Assembly: GCF_009933175.1 (NCBI RefSeq)
Contig: NZ_MAEJ01000032.1
Span: 1 to 64,000, forward strand
Reading direction: 5' to 3'
DNA: 64,000 bases
From: Candidatus Enterococcus huntleyi
GTDB taxonomy: Bacteria > Bacillota > Bacilli > Lactobacillales > Enterococcaceae
In this document: piece by piece, positions 39,848 through 47,292 of the stretch
How positions within the stretch are numbered: the first letter of the stretch is position 1
How the letters are laid out: every line of letters begins with the position of its first letter
Program-made: the position numbers and the translations under genes
The notes under the pieces: generated by a model
What the model was told of the DNA's origin: nothing
Seen by the model: only the letters and a program-made list of their open reading frames with translations
Database searches by the model: none

Positions 39848-41731
39848 ATGGAAAAATATTATCAAATCGAAAAGAGTGGGCGCAAAGCAACTGTGTATAT
39901 ATATGGTGATATAACAGATGAAAATTATTCTGAGAGTGATGTTAGCGCAATTAGCTTCAGAAATGACCTGTCCACTATTAAAGCAGTTGAAGAAATAGAA
40001 GTAAGAGTACAATCGTATGGGGGGAGTGTCTTTAGTGGTGTAGCCATTTACAATATGCTTAAAAACCACAAAGCTATGATAACTGTGTACATTGACGGTG
40101 TAGCTTGTAGCATAGCAACTGTAATCGCAATGGCTGGAGATAAAGTTATAATGCCGTCAAATAGTATGATGATGATTCACAACCCTATGTCGTCATTGTC
40201 ATACGGTAATTCCAATGAACTAAGAAAAATGGCTGATACCTTAGATAAGATAAGAGAAAGCTCAATTGATGCGTATTTATCTAAGTCAAATGGAAAAATC
40301 ACCAGAGAAAAACTTATCGAGTTATTAGATGAAGAAACGTGGCTTAGTGCAGAGGAATGTAAGAACTATGGTTTTTGTGATGAAGTAACAAATCAAGTTG
40401 AGCTAGTAGCGAAATTCAACGAGTCAACCTATATCAATAGTTTAAAAAATAACCCAATAAAATTTGAAGAAAAGAAAGAGGAAAAAGATATGATGAAAAT
40501 TAGAAAAATTGAAACACTAGAAGAGTTAAAAGAACAACAAGAGGAGTTTATCAATGAACATAAAAATTGTACCCATGAGCAATTGATGAAGGACTATCCT
40601 TTCTATAGTTCATTAGTTGATAAAATTGAAATGTCTGAAATTAAAGAGTTTGAACGAAAGTTGCATGAAGAAGAGCAAAGCTTGAAAATGGATAGCACGA
40701 AAGATAAACAACAACACTTTTATAAAGACGGGAAAAAAGTACAGGTGCTATCGCCTGAGCAAAAACTTACTGTGCCTAATCAAAGCAAATTTGAGCAAAA
40801 AGAGTTCTCTGATATGAGTATTGGTAAACTTGTAAAAGGAATGGCAACTGGTAAATGGAATGGAGCCGAGAAAGAACAGCAGGTAGTGGCTGCCAATCGT
40901 GATGGAAGTGGTGGCGTATTGATTCCAGCTCCACTATCAAATGAACTGATCAATATGGTACGTGCGCAATCCGTATTAATGACTGCTGGGGCTAAAACAG
41001 TCCCTATGACTTCATCTACATTAGTCTTTGCTAAACAAACAGGGGATATTAAACCACATTGGAAAAAAGAAGGTGCGCCCATCAATGAAACAGATGCAGA
41101 CTTTGAACCAGTGAAGTTCGAAGCAAAAACTTTGGTTGGCATGTCAGATATCACAATTGAGTTGTTAGAAGATGCATTGAACATTGATCAGATTGTCACT
41201 CAAAGTATTGTCAATGCACTAGCATTAGAATTAGATAGAGTGGGACTGCTGGGGGCTGGTACAGAGATAGAGCCTAAAGGTATCTATAATCGAGAAGGTA
41301 TTCAAAAACAAACAGTAGGTAAAGCACTAGAGAATTATAAAGAATTTAGTAAAGCCGTTACCTCGATTTTATCAGCTAACGGAACGCCTAATGGAGTTAT
41401 TTGTTCGCCACGGACTTACGGAGAGTTAGACGCCTTAACAGATGTTAGTGGGCAACCTCTGAACGCACCTAAGAGCTATGAGAACTTAACACACAAGCTT
41501 ACAACAACACAAGTACCGAATGACTTAGGTGCTGAGAATGACGGAAGCTTTGCGGTTGTAGGTGACTTTACGAAGCTATGGTATGGTGTACGCACGGGCG
41601 TGACTATAGAAGTTACTCGTGTAGCTGGTGACGCGTTTAGTAATCTTAAGTATAAGATAAGAGCTTACTTACGTGCAGATGTACAAACGATTCATGAACC
41701 ACACTTCATTATTCTTGATGATATTAAGTAA
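39848..41731 (+). CDS. Fused ClpP-like prohead protease and HK97-type major capsid protein
   Basis: 627 residues. Residues 1-205 are a ClpP/SppA-like protease: GGS oxyanion loop (58-60), catalytic S88 in GVACSIA, H111 in MMIHNP. About 215-310 is a charged coiled-coil delta or scaffold domain. About 330-627 is the HK97-fold capsid (GGVLIPAPLSNELINMVR, then FEAKTLVGMSDITIELLEDA, ending in RADVQTIHEPHF). An in-frame ATG at 40490 (M215) with AGAGGAAA before it could also yield the capsid part alone. Separate genes are more common, but fusions occur. No portal or terminase is near. Confidence 0.88.
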   Translation: MEKYYQIEKSGRKATVYIYGDITDENYSESDVSAISFRNDLSTIKAVEEIEVRVQSYGGSVFSGVAIYNMLKNHKAMITVYIDGVACSIATVIAMAGDKVIMPSNSMMMIHNPMSSLSYGNSNELRKMADTLDKIRESSIDAYLSKSNGKITREKLIELLDEETWLSAEECKNYGFCDEVTNQVELVAKFNESTYINSLKNNPIKFEEKKEEKDMMKIRKIETLEELKEQQEEFINEHKNCTHEQLMKDYPFYSSLVDKIEMSEIKEFERKLHEEEQSLKMDSTKDKQQHFYKDGKKVQVLSPEQKLTVPNQSKFEQKEFSDMSIGKLVKGMATGKWNGAEKEQQVVAANRDGSGGVLIPAPLSNELINMVRAQSVLMTAGAKTVPMTSSTLVFAKQTGDIKPHWKKEGAPINETDADFEPVKFEAKTLVGMSDITIELLEDALNIDQIVTQSIVNALALELDRVGLLGAGTEIEPKGIYNREGIQKQTVGKALENYKEFSKAVTSILSANGTPNGVICSPRTYGELDALTDVSGQPLNAPKSYENLTHKLTTTQVPNDLGAENDGSFAVVGDFTKLWYGVRTGVTIEVTRVAGDAFSNLKYKIRAYLRADVQTIHEPHFIILDDIK

Positions 41732-41823
41732 AAATAGTAATTAAACATGTGGAATTTAAGCATATTTGTTCCTATTTGAGTAGTAACTAATGTAAAAAGA
41801 TAATGAATGTAAGACAAATAGAT

Positions 41824-41858
41824 AAAGAGGTGTATTTTTCGAGAAAGCATCTCTTTTT
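41824..41858 (+). terminator. Terminator after the capsid gene
   Basis: AAAGAGGTG with CATCTCTTT (one G-U pair), followed by TT. Confidence 0.6.
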
Positions 41859-41881
41859 CTTATTATATCAGTATTTGTAAT

Positions 41882-41986
41882 ACCCCCCCACCGAAATATT
41901 TTGGGCTAAAGTGTGAACGGTGTGAACCGGTGGTAGGGGTCAATTAAACAAATGCGACGTGCTTACGTACGACCCCCCCTCCCCCA
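41882..41986. other. C-rich tracts between capsid gene and attR
   Basis: Two runs, C7 near 41883 and C7-T-C5 at 41973-41985, and the direct repeat GTGTGAACGG/TGTGAACCGG (41911-41930) between them. The run ACCCCCCCACCG can pair with CGGTGGTAGGGGT. In AT-rich DNA this stands out. It may be a packaging (cos-like) site or the scar of a deletion. No gene is seen here. Confidence 0.4.
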
Positions 41987-42079
41987 TTTTTTTAAACAAA
42001 AAAAAGCATCTATCCGTAAGAATAAATCCTTAGTTATGTATTATCTCAAAGTATGTAAATGCCCCCAGCTAATGAAGTT

Positions 42080-42101
42080 TGAATACGGTTTTGAATACGG
42101 G
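42080..42101 (+). repeat. Right copy of the 22-base repeat, probable integrase arm site
   Basis: Identical to 33461-33482 and 103 bases from the attR core. Confidence 0.7.
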
Positions 42102-42203
42102 ATACACAAAATACACAAGAATATGTGGTGGTTTTCCCAAGTGAAAGCATATATAAATATCTGTAAATCAATAATCGTGAATACTAGATATTAGATTATT
42201 CGA

Positions 42204-42231
42204 CTATATTGAGCAAGGAAAGATTGCAAAA
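42204..42231 (+). repeat. attR: attR core of the integrated element
   Basis: Matches 33371-33398 with one mismatch; the last 21 bases (42211-42231) are identical. Confidence 0.9.
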
Positions 42232-42267
42232 GTGAAGAAGGAAGAGGCTTAGAAATAAGCCTTTTTT
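42205..42267 (+). pseudogene. Displaced 3' end of mnmG and its terminator
   Basis: Reads [14 protein letters not shown] and stop (TAG at 42250-42252), the original MnmG C-terminus before integration. The host terminator AGGCTTA-GAAA-TAAGCCT-T5 (42245-42267) overlaps the stop. Confidence 0.85.
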
Positions 42268-42309
42268 CTTTGCGGTGAAAGAGAGAGAGGATGAGGTAGT
42301 AGGAAGTAT

Positions 42310-43074
42310 TTACAAAAATAGCTCTAACAGGCGCTCATCAACGGCGGTAATTACTTGATCAGATGCGGCGACTAATTTAGCATTATTTGAGCCGACTGCG
42401 ATGCCATGTCCTGATAACTCGAGCATCTCAATATCGTTCGTTCCGTCACCGACTGCTATGCATTCATGAGGAGTAATCTGATAATATTCAAGAGCTTTGA
42501 GGATACCAGTGGCTTTGGTTACCTCAGTATCCAATATGCTGATAATGGTCGGATGCCATCTAGATAAAAACTGGTTTGAAAAGTTTTTCTTCAAGGATTC
42601 ATCTATCGTATCAGGACAAAAAGCGCAGAGCAAATAAGCTTCTGATAGGCGAGAGGATTCGTAAATCTCCAAGGAATCAGCAGTGATATTCATCGATTGT
42701 TGTAGGCCTATCTCGAGGTTCTCATTCAGTATCCCATTAGAATAAAGTGTATCGGTATAAAGCGTGCCAGCAAATTGATTGTCTTTGCAGCAGGTAAGAA
42801 AGTCGGCCACTGTTTGTTCAGTAAGCGGTGTGGCATGGATGAGTGCCGCTTCATTGCGCACGAGTGAGCCATTCGCACTTATTATACAGTCAACTAATTG
42901 CTCAGAAAGCAGATAGCTACAGTGCTCATGGGGACGTCCCGTGGCGAGGAAGATAAGGATATTATTTTCACGAAGAGTGAGTAAGAGAGACTTAATCTCA
43001 GCAGATATTCTTTGTTCATTTTGCGATTTTATTGTTCCATCGTAATCAAATATAATTGCTTTATAGCTACTCAA
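42310..43074 (-). CDS. HAD-superfamily hydrolase, Cof type (subclass IIB)
   Basis: 254 residues. Motif I is FDYDGT (nucleophile aspartate), motif II is ATGRP, the catalytic lysine is in VTKATGI, and motif III is VGDGTNDIEML. Such enzymes dephosphorylate sugar phosphates or nucleotides; the substrate is not predictable. The start is TTG with AGGAGG. Downstream of, and probably co-transcribed with, the YjbR gene 12 bases away. Confidence 0.9.
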   Translation of the reverse strand: MSSYKAIIFDYDGTIKSQNEQRISAEIKSLLLTLRENNILIFLATGRPHEHCSYLLSEQLVDCIISANGSLVRNEAALIHATPLTEQTVADFLTCCKDNQFAGTLYTDTLYSNGILNENLEIGLQQSMNITADSLEIYESSRLSEAYLLCAFCPDTIDESLKKNFSNQFLSRWHPTIISILDTEVTKATGILKALEYYQITPHECIAVGDGTNDIEMLELSGHGIAVGSNNAKLVAASDQVITAVDERLLELFL

Positions 43075-43086
43075 AATAATCCTCCT

Positions 43087-43440
43087 TTATCTCGTCAACA
43101 GATAGCTTTCCTCAATCCATTGTTCCAATTCTTCTGGATCGGCAGCGTCTAGTGAAATAGAGATCCAATGTTCTTTATTCATATGATAAGCAGGGAAATA
43201 GCCGTCTTTTCCTTGTAAAAGGGTAATTAATTCGGGATTGAGTTTTAAGCCGATAATATCGATTTTCTCTGCCCCGTCTAAACCAAGTTTATCTTTAGGT
43301 GTATCAGTGATTAGCGCAAACCACTTTCGATTCCTCTGATGTCTGAAGACAGCGTAGGTAGAAAATTTCTTAAATGGATATTCTGGCTGCACATTGTAGC
43401 GGTTAAAAATATGCTCGATCAATTCGTCTCTTGTAATCAT
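43087..43440 (-). CDS. YjbR/MmcQ-family protein
   Basis: 117 residues with the family pattern FRHQRNRKWFALIT and LKLNPELITLL and HMNKEHWISI. DNA-binding-like fold of unknown role. I start at the ATG at 43440, with GAGGGG before it. Confidence 0.85.
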   Translation of the reverse strand: MITRDELIEHIFNRYNVQPEYPFKKFSTYAVFRHQRNRKWFALITDTPKDKLGLDGAEKIDIIGLKLNPELITLLQGKDGYFPAYHMNKEHWISISLDAADPEELEQWIEESYLLTR

Positions 43441-43623
43441 TTTGCATCCCCTCGGTGGTTCATTTCCTCCATGATACCACACTGGCTAGTGAGATCAGGC
43501 ATGTTAAGGTTGTAGGTTGGGATAAAATGGATGGAAACTTTTATTCGTGAAATTCTACGTTGAGAACATAATTTTAAAAAAAGTGGAACTAGCTTTGCGT
43601 ATCTAAATTATGAGGAGGATAAA

Positions 43624-43662
43624 ATGAGTTCCTTCTATCAAAAAAAGAAATACCGTTGCTAA
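43624..43662 (+). CDS. Possible 12-residue ORF with strong ribosome-binding site
   Basis: GAGGAGG five bases before an ATG opens MSSFYQKKKYRC and then a stop. One base fewer in the A7 run (43640-43646) would give a 21-residue frame ending in MRKMMKES. It lies upstream of the rpsF promoter, so it is not a leader of rpsF. A remnant or a slipped small gene. Confidence 0.25.
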   Translation: MSSFYQKKKYRC

Positions 43663-43718
43663 GATGCGTAAAATGATGAAAGAAAGTTAGAAAAGGAGGA
43701 TTTATTTCGTTGAATCCA

Positions 43719-43830
43719 TTGATTCTATAAGGAATAAGGTGTATAATTTGTATTTGTGAGCAGTTTTAAAACTGTTCTCCTTGCTCTTGTAAGTACAAGG
43801 GCCTAAAGTCCATAGGGAGGTGAAAAATCA
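43719..43830 (+). promoter_or_regulatory. rpsF promoter and leader
   Basis: TTGATT (43719-43724), 17-base spacer, TATAAT (43742-43747). The leader contains hairpins GAGCAGTTTT with AAAACTGTTC and CTTGTA with TACAAG, then the ribosome-binding site AGGGAGGTG. In Firmicutes the S6-S18 complex often binds such leaders for feedback; that this one does so is inference. Confidence 0.6.
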
Positions 43831-44130
43831 ATGGAAAATACGAAATATGAAGTTATGTACATTATTCGTCCAAACATTGATGAAGAAGCAAAAGCCGCTT
43901 TGGTTGAACGTTTTGACACAATTTTGAAAGATAACGGAGCAGAAGTTCTTGAGTCAAAAGATTGGGAAAAACGCCGTCTAGCGTATGAAATTAACGGTTA
44001 CCGTGAAGGAATCTATCACATCGTAAAAGTTTCTTCTCCATCAAATGCAGAGGCAATCAATGAATTTGACCGTCTTGCAAAAATCAATGACGATATTATC
44101 CGTCACATGATTGTCAAAGAAGAAGCATAA
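43831..44130 (+). CDS. rpsF: Ribosomal protein bS6
   Basis: A 30S subunit protein that pairs with S18. 99 residues with the family block [16 protein letters not shown]. First gene of rpsF-ssb-rpsR. Confidence 0.97.
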   Translation: MENTKYEVMYIIRPNIDEEAKAALVERFDTILKDNGAEVLESKDWEKRRLAYEINGYREGIYHIVKVSSPSNAEAINEFDRLAKINDDIIRHMIVKEEA

Positions 44131-44141
44131 GAAATAAAAAT

Positions 44142-44157
44142 TGTTTCACGTGAAACA
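44142..44157. promoter_or_regulatory. parS: parS site (perfect)
   Basis: TGTTTCACGTGAAACA, the exact 16-base ParB (Spo0J) site, lies in the gap between rpsF and ssb. Confidence 0.93.
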
Positions 44158-44185
44158 ATTTAACCGATGAGAGGAGATGACAGAT

Positions 44186-44716
44186 TTGATTAATAATGTT
44201 GTATTGGTAGGAAGATTAACCAAGGATCCTGACTTGCGCTATACTGCTAGCGGGACGGCTGTAGCGACATTTACTTTGGCAGTGAATCGTAATTTCACAA
44301 ACCAAAGCGGAAATCGTGAGGCGGACTTTATTAACTGTGTGATTTGGCGTAAATCTGCTGAAACAATGGCGAATTATGCACGTAAAGGGACACTTTTAGG
44401 TGTAACAGGACGTATTCAAACACGTTCGTACGATAATCAACAGGGACAAAAAGTTTATGTGACAGAAGTCGTTGCTGAGAATTTCCAATTATTGGAATCT
44501 CGTTCAACTTCAGAACAACGTCAACAAGATGGTGGGACTAGTTATGGAAATCGTGCAGACTCTGCACCAAATCCAACTGCAAACCAAGGTCAAAACACTT
44601 TTAATCAACAACCAGCTCAATCATCTACCAACGGTATGCCTGATTTCAATAGAGAGAGTGATCCATTTGGGTCAAGCAATACTATTGATATTTCAGACGA
44701 TGATTTACCATTCTAA
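44186..44716 (+). CDS. ssb: Single-stranded DNA-binding protein
   Basis: OB-fold protein protecting single-stranded DNA, 176 residues. The N-terminal OB fold is at about 1-105. A flexible Q/N-rich linker follows, then the acidic C-terminal tip DDDLPF that recruits partners. The start is the TTG at 44186 ([12 protein letters not shown]), nine bases after GAGGAG. The ATG at 44177 would sit on the ribosome-binding site. Confidence 0.95.
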   Translation: MINNVVLVGRLTKDPDLRYTASGTAVATFTLAVNRNFTNQSGNREADFINCVIWRKSAETMANYARKGTLLGVTGRIQTRSYDNQQGQKVYVTEVVAENFQLLESRSTSEQRQQDGGTSYGNRADSAPNPTANQGQNTFNQQPAQSSTNGMPDFNRESDPFGSSNTIDISDDDLPF

Positions 44717-44743
44717 AGAAATTTTGATAGGAGGGAAATAAGG

Positions 44744-44983
44744 ATGGCACAACAAAGAAGAGGCGGGCGTAAACGTCGTAAAGTTGACTTTATCGCTGCT
44801 AATCATATTGAACACATCGATTATAAAGATGTTGATTTATTGAAAAGATTTATTTCAGAACGTGGAAAAATTTTGCCACGTCGTGTAACTGGTACTGGTG
44901 CGAAAAACCAACGTAAAATTACGATTGCAATTAAACGCGCACGTATTATGGGTCTTCTACCTTTCGTAGGCGAAGAAAACTAA
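44744..44983 (+). CDS. rpsR: Ribosomal protein bS18
   Basis: 79 residues, basic, ending LLPFVGEEN. It contains no zinc-binding cysteines. RBS AGGAGGG. Third gene of the operon, followed by a terminator. Confidence 0.97.
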   Translation: MAQQRRGGRKRRKVDFIAANHIEHIDYKDVDLLKRFISERGKILPRRVTGTGAKNQRKITIAIKRARIMGLLPFVGEEN

Positions 44984-44997
44984 TAACTAGAATTGAT

Positions 44998-45037
44998 AAG
45001 CTGAACCTTTATTTATATGAGGGTTCAGCTTTTTTTA
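44998..45037 (+). terminator. Terminator after rpsR
   Basis: AAGCTGAACC with GGTTCAGCTT, then T7. Confidence 0.85.
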
Positions 45038-45111
45038 TCTATTTTTGATGAACCGTTTTGTTATACTTAATCGTAAAGACAGCTAGTAACAGATACGAGG
45101 AGGCCAACAAC

Positions 45112-45939
45112 ATGACACTAATGAATAATTACCATATTGCGGTACCAACATCTTTTGATAAAAATGAAGATTTAAATATCGAGGCGACCTTCGCTCATAT
45201 TCAATATTTGAATAAACTTGGGATACAATCTGTTTTAGTTTGTGGTTCGACGGGTGAACAACATTCGTTAAGTTTGAACGAAAAGCTTGAATTAATCGAT
45301 CACTTGTCTTCTTTAAAAGTTACTCCTGATTTTGAATTAATAGTTGGCGTATCTAGCATTAGACAAATTGAAGCTCAGCAGCTTGCAGCAAAAATAAGTA
45401 AGGTGCCCCAGATATCAGCTATTTTGATTGGCTATTCTCCTTATATACTACCGACTCAAAGTGAAGCATTACACTATACGACGTCAATAATCGAAGCAGC
45501 TAATAAACAAGCAATTATCTATAATAATCCCTTGAGAACAGGCTTTGATTTATCTATAGAATCATATAAAAGTTTGATTAATAATCATCTAATATCAGGG
45601 CTAAAGGAAGCTGGAGATCCGAAGAAAATTCTAGAGTTGAAGGATGTAATTGATAGACCACTTCATTATTTTGCTGGTGGTGAAAAAGAATTAGAACACA
45701 AAATTAACCTAGGTTATAATGGCTTATCTTCAATTGCTGGTAATTTGTATCCGAATGAAGTTAAGCAATGGTTTGACTCATTATTAAAAAATGAGCTTAC
45801 TCATGACTATCATTCTCTAAAAAATAAAATTGATAAACTACATGAAAAATCGACACTACCCTTTATAAAAAATGAAATTTCTAGAACTGAGAAGATTGAT
45901 TTTGGTATATGTAGAACGCCTCTTGGGGATCAAATGTAA
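45112..45939 (+). CDS. DapA/NanA-family aldolase or synthase
   Basis: 275 residues, TIM barrel of the dihydrodipicolinate synthase / N-acetylneuraminate lyase family. The GSTGEQHSL loop, the tyrosine in IIYNNPLRTG and the Schiff-base lysine in GLKEAGDP are all present. The ATG at 45112 follows GAGGAGG. It stands alone, with terminators on both sides, so it is not with lysine genes, and its exact substrate cannot be told. It occupies the place where gdpP often lies in relatives. Confidence 0.85.
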   Translation: MTLMNNYHIAVPTSFDKNEDLNIEATFAHIQYLNKLGIQSVLVCGSTGEQHSLSLNEKLELIDHLSSLKVTPDFELIVGVSSIRQIEAQQLAAKISKVPQISAILIGYSPYILPTQSEALHYTTSIIEAANKQAIIYNNPLRTGFDLSIESYKSLINNHLISGLKEAGDPKKILELKDVIDRPLHYFAGGEKELEHKINLGYNGLSSIAGNLYPNEVKQWFDSLLKNELTHDYHSLKNKIDKLHEKSTLPFIKNEISRTEKIDFGICRTPLGDQM

Positions 45940-46516
45940 CTAGAAATAATTCTACTCAAGTATAACAACAGTTAGCTATTTTTTTATAGAAAACGACTAT
46001 ATAAGAAGCTGTCAAAAGTGATTGATAGCTTTTTGTTATTTTTAAAATAACAATGATATCGAGGCAGGCATGATTTAATCATCCATCTGAGAGCTGTTTT
46101 GAAAAAATTGGTCTATTTAAAATGATAGTCTAAGTAGTCAAGTATTTACCTTACTTCGGATGAAAATTTCTGATAGATTAAAGCTGAATAAAAAATCTAG
46201 TAGTCGGTAAATAAATTATTTGAACGTTTCTAATGATATAAAGAGAGCGTGAATAATAAATCTGTAAGAAGGATAAATGGGCTTTTAAAATGTTTCACGT
46301 GAAACATTTATCTGAAATACTTAGCGCAAGTTTTGTCAAAGAAAAATCTCACCGAAGTGGAGCTGGATCGTAGGGAGACTAAATTACTGATTAAAATATT
46401 CTTCATAGGATAGTTCTCTATTGAAGGAAACTAGATAAATATAGGAGTCAACGAACGCGAGTAAGAACGTATGTTTGTTTTTCGCGCTAATTTTATGGAA
46501 CAACAGAGAAGAAAAC
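45940..46516. other. Gene-free stretch with a terminator and a parS site
   Basis: The terminator of the DapA-family gene is at 46006-46035 (AAGCTGTCA with TGATAGCTT, T5), and the parS site is at 46291. I see no believable ORF in the rest. Confidence 0.6.
46291..46306. promoter_or_regulatory. parS: parS site (perfect)
   Basis: TGTTTCACGTGAAACA, identical to the site at 44142, in an intergenic position. Confidence 0.93.
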
Positions 46517-46717
46517 TTGTGAACTGCCTTATTCTTTAGTACAATAATAGGGTAGGCTTACGGAGGTAAAACACTTTTTTACTCGAAGTGATGATAGAAA
46601 TCGTAAGCGAGTGTTTCACAACTCAAAGAATCATTTATAGGCTAAAAAATGTCATCAAGCAAGTTGTTGAGGTCATTCATTTTACTCTATAAATCTGAAC
46701 GAAGGAGAGTATCTACT
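46517..46717 (+). promoter_or_regulatory. rplI promoter and long leader
   Basis: TTGTGA (46517-46522), 17-base spacer, TACAAT (46540-46545). The leader of about 165 bases can fold with AACACT (46569) against AGTGTT and ACTCG against CGAGT, which would hold a multi-arm structure. Possibly a ribosomal-protein leader; no known class recognised. Confidence 0.45.
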
Positions 46718-47170
46718 ATGAAAGTAATTTTTCTGCAAGACGTTAAAGGAAAAGGCAAAAAAGGGGATGTGAAAGAAGTCCCAACTGGTTATGCGCAAAA
46801 CTTCCTATTAAAAAATAATTTAGCAAAAGAAGCCAATAAAGGAAGTATCAGCGAGTTAGAGGGTAAGAAGAAAGCACAACAAAAACTTGATGAAGAAGTG
46901 CTACAAGAAGCTAAAGATTTAAAAGCTTTCTTAGAAAAAGAAGAAACGGTTGTTGAATTAAAAGCCAAAGCTGGGGAAGATGATCGCTTATTTGGGTCAA
47001 TTCCGTCGAAACAGATTGCAGAAGGCTTGAACAAACAATACCAAATTAAGCTTGATAAAAGAAAGATTGAATTGGAGAATCCGATTCGGACGTTAGGCTT
47101 TACAAAAGTTCCTGTTAAGTTGCATACAGAAGTGACAGCAACGATTAAAGTCCACGTGGTCGCTGAATAA
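46718..47170 (+). CDS. rplI: Ribosomal protein bL9
   Basis: 150 residues: N-terminal RNA-binding domain ([20 protein letters not shown]), long connecting helix and C-terminal domain. The ATG at 46718 has AAGGAGAG; the frame upstream to 46649 is leader. Confidence 0.96.
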   Translation: MKVIFLQDVKGKGKKGDVKEVPTGYAQNFLLKNNLAKEANKGSISELEGKKKAQQKLDEEVLQEAKDLKAFLEKEETVVELKAKAGEDDRLFGSIPSKQIAEGLNKQYQIKLDKRKIELENPIRTLGFTKVPVKLHTEVTATIKVHVVAE

Positions 47171-47201
47171 GGAGCCTATTTATCACAATCACAGATAGAG
47201 A

Positions 47202-47262
47202 GTCTGGGACAAAAATTATGTTCCGGGCTCTTATTGTACTTTAAGGTAATTTCTTGTAAAAT
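47202..47262 (+). promoter_or_regulatory. Hairpin and dnaB promoter between rplI and dnaB
   Basis: A hairpin (GAGTCTGGGAC with GTTCCGGGCTC, 47203-47233) without a good T-run is followed by TTGTAC (47234-47239), 17-base spacer and TAAAAT (47257-47262). dnaB can therefore be read through or started separately. Confidence 0.5.
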
Positions 47263-47292
47263 AGATAGACTGATAAAAGGAGCGATAGATAT

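Larger units (their letters stand above)
33378..42231. mobile_element. 8.8-kb integrated satellite-like element in mnmG
   Basis: Bounded by att repeats. Contents in order: integrase and repressor (leftward); Cro-like regulator, HTH/excisionase-like protein, a series of small genes, primase, D5-type helicase, an iteron region, and a protease-capsid fusion (rightward). It lacks terminase, portal, tail and lysis genes. This modular order (int and repressor left, replication next, few structural genes) is that of phage-inducible chromosomal islands; ones with their own capsid gene are known as capsid-forming islands. A shrunken prophage is the alternative. It is more AT-rich than its surroundings. 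Confidence 0.85.

Noticed and set aside
41952-42194. 80-residue plus-strand ORF between capsid gene and attR
   Set aside because: It has no ribosome-binding site, covers the C-rich run and the 22-base integrase repeat, and its composition (FEYGFEYGIHKIHK) comes from those repeats.
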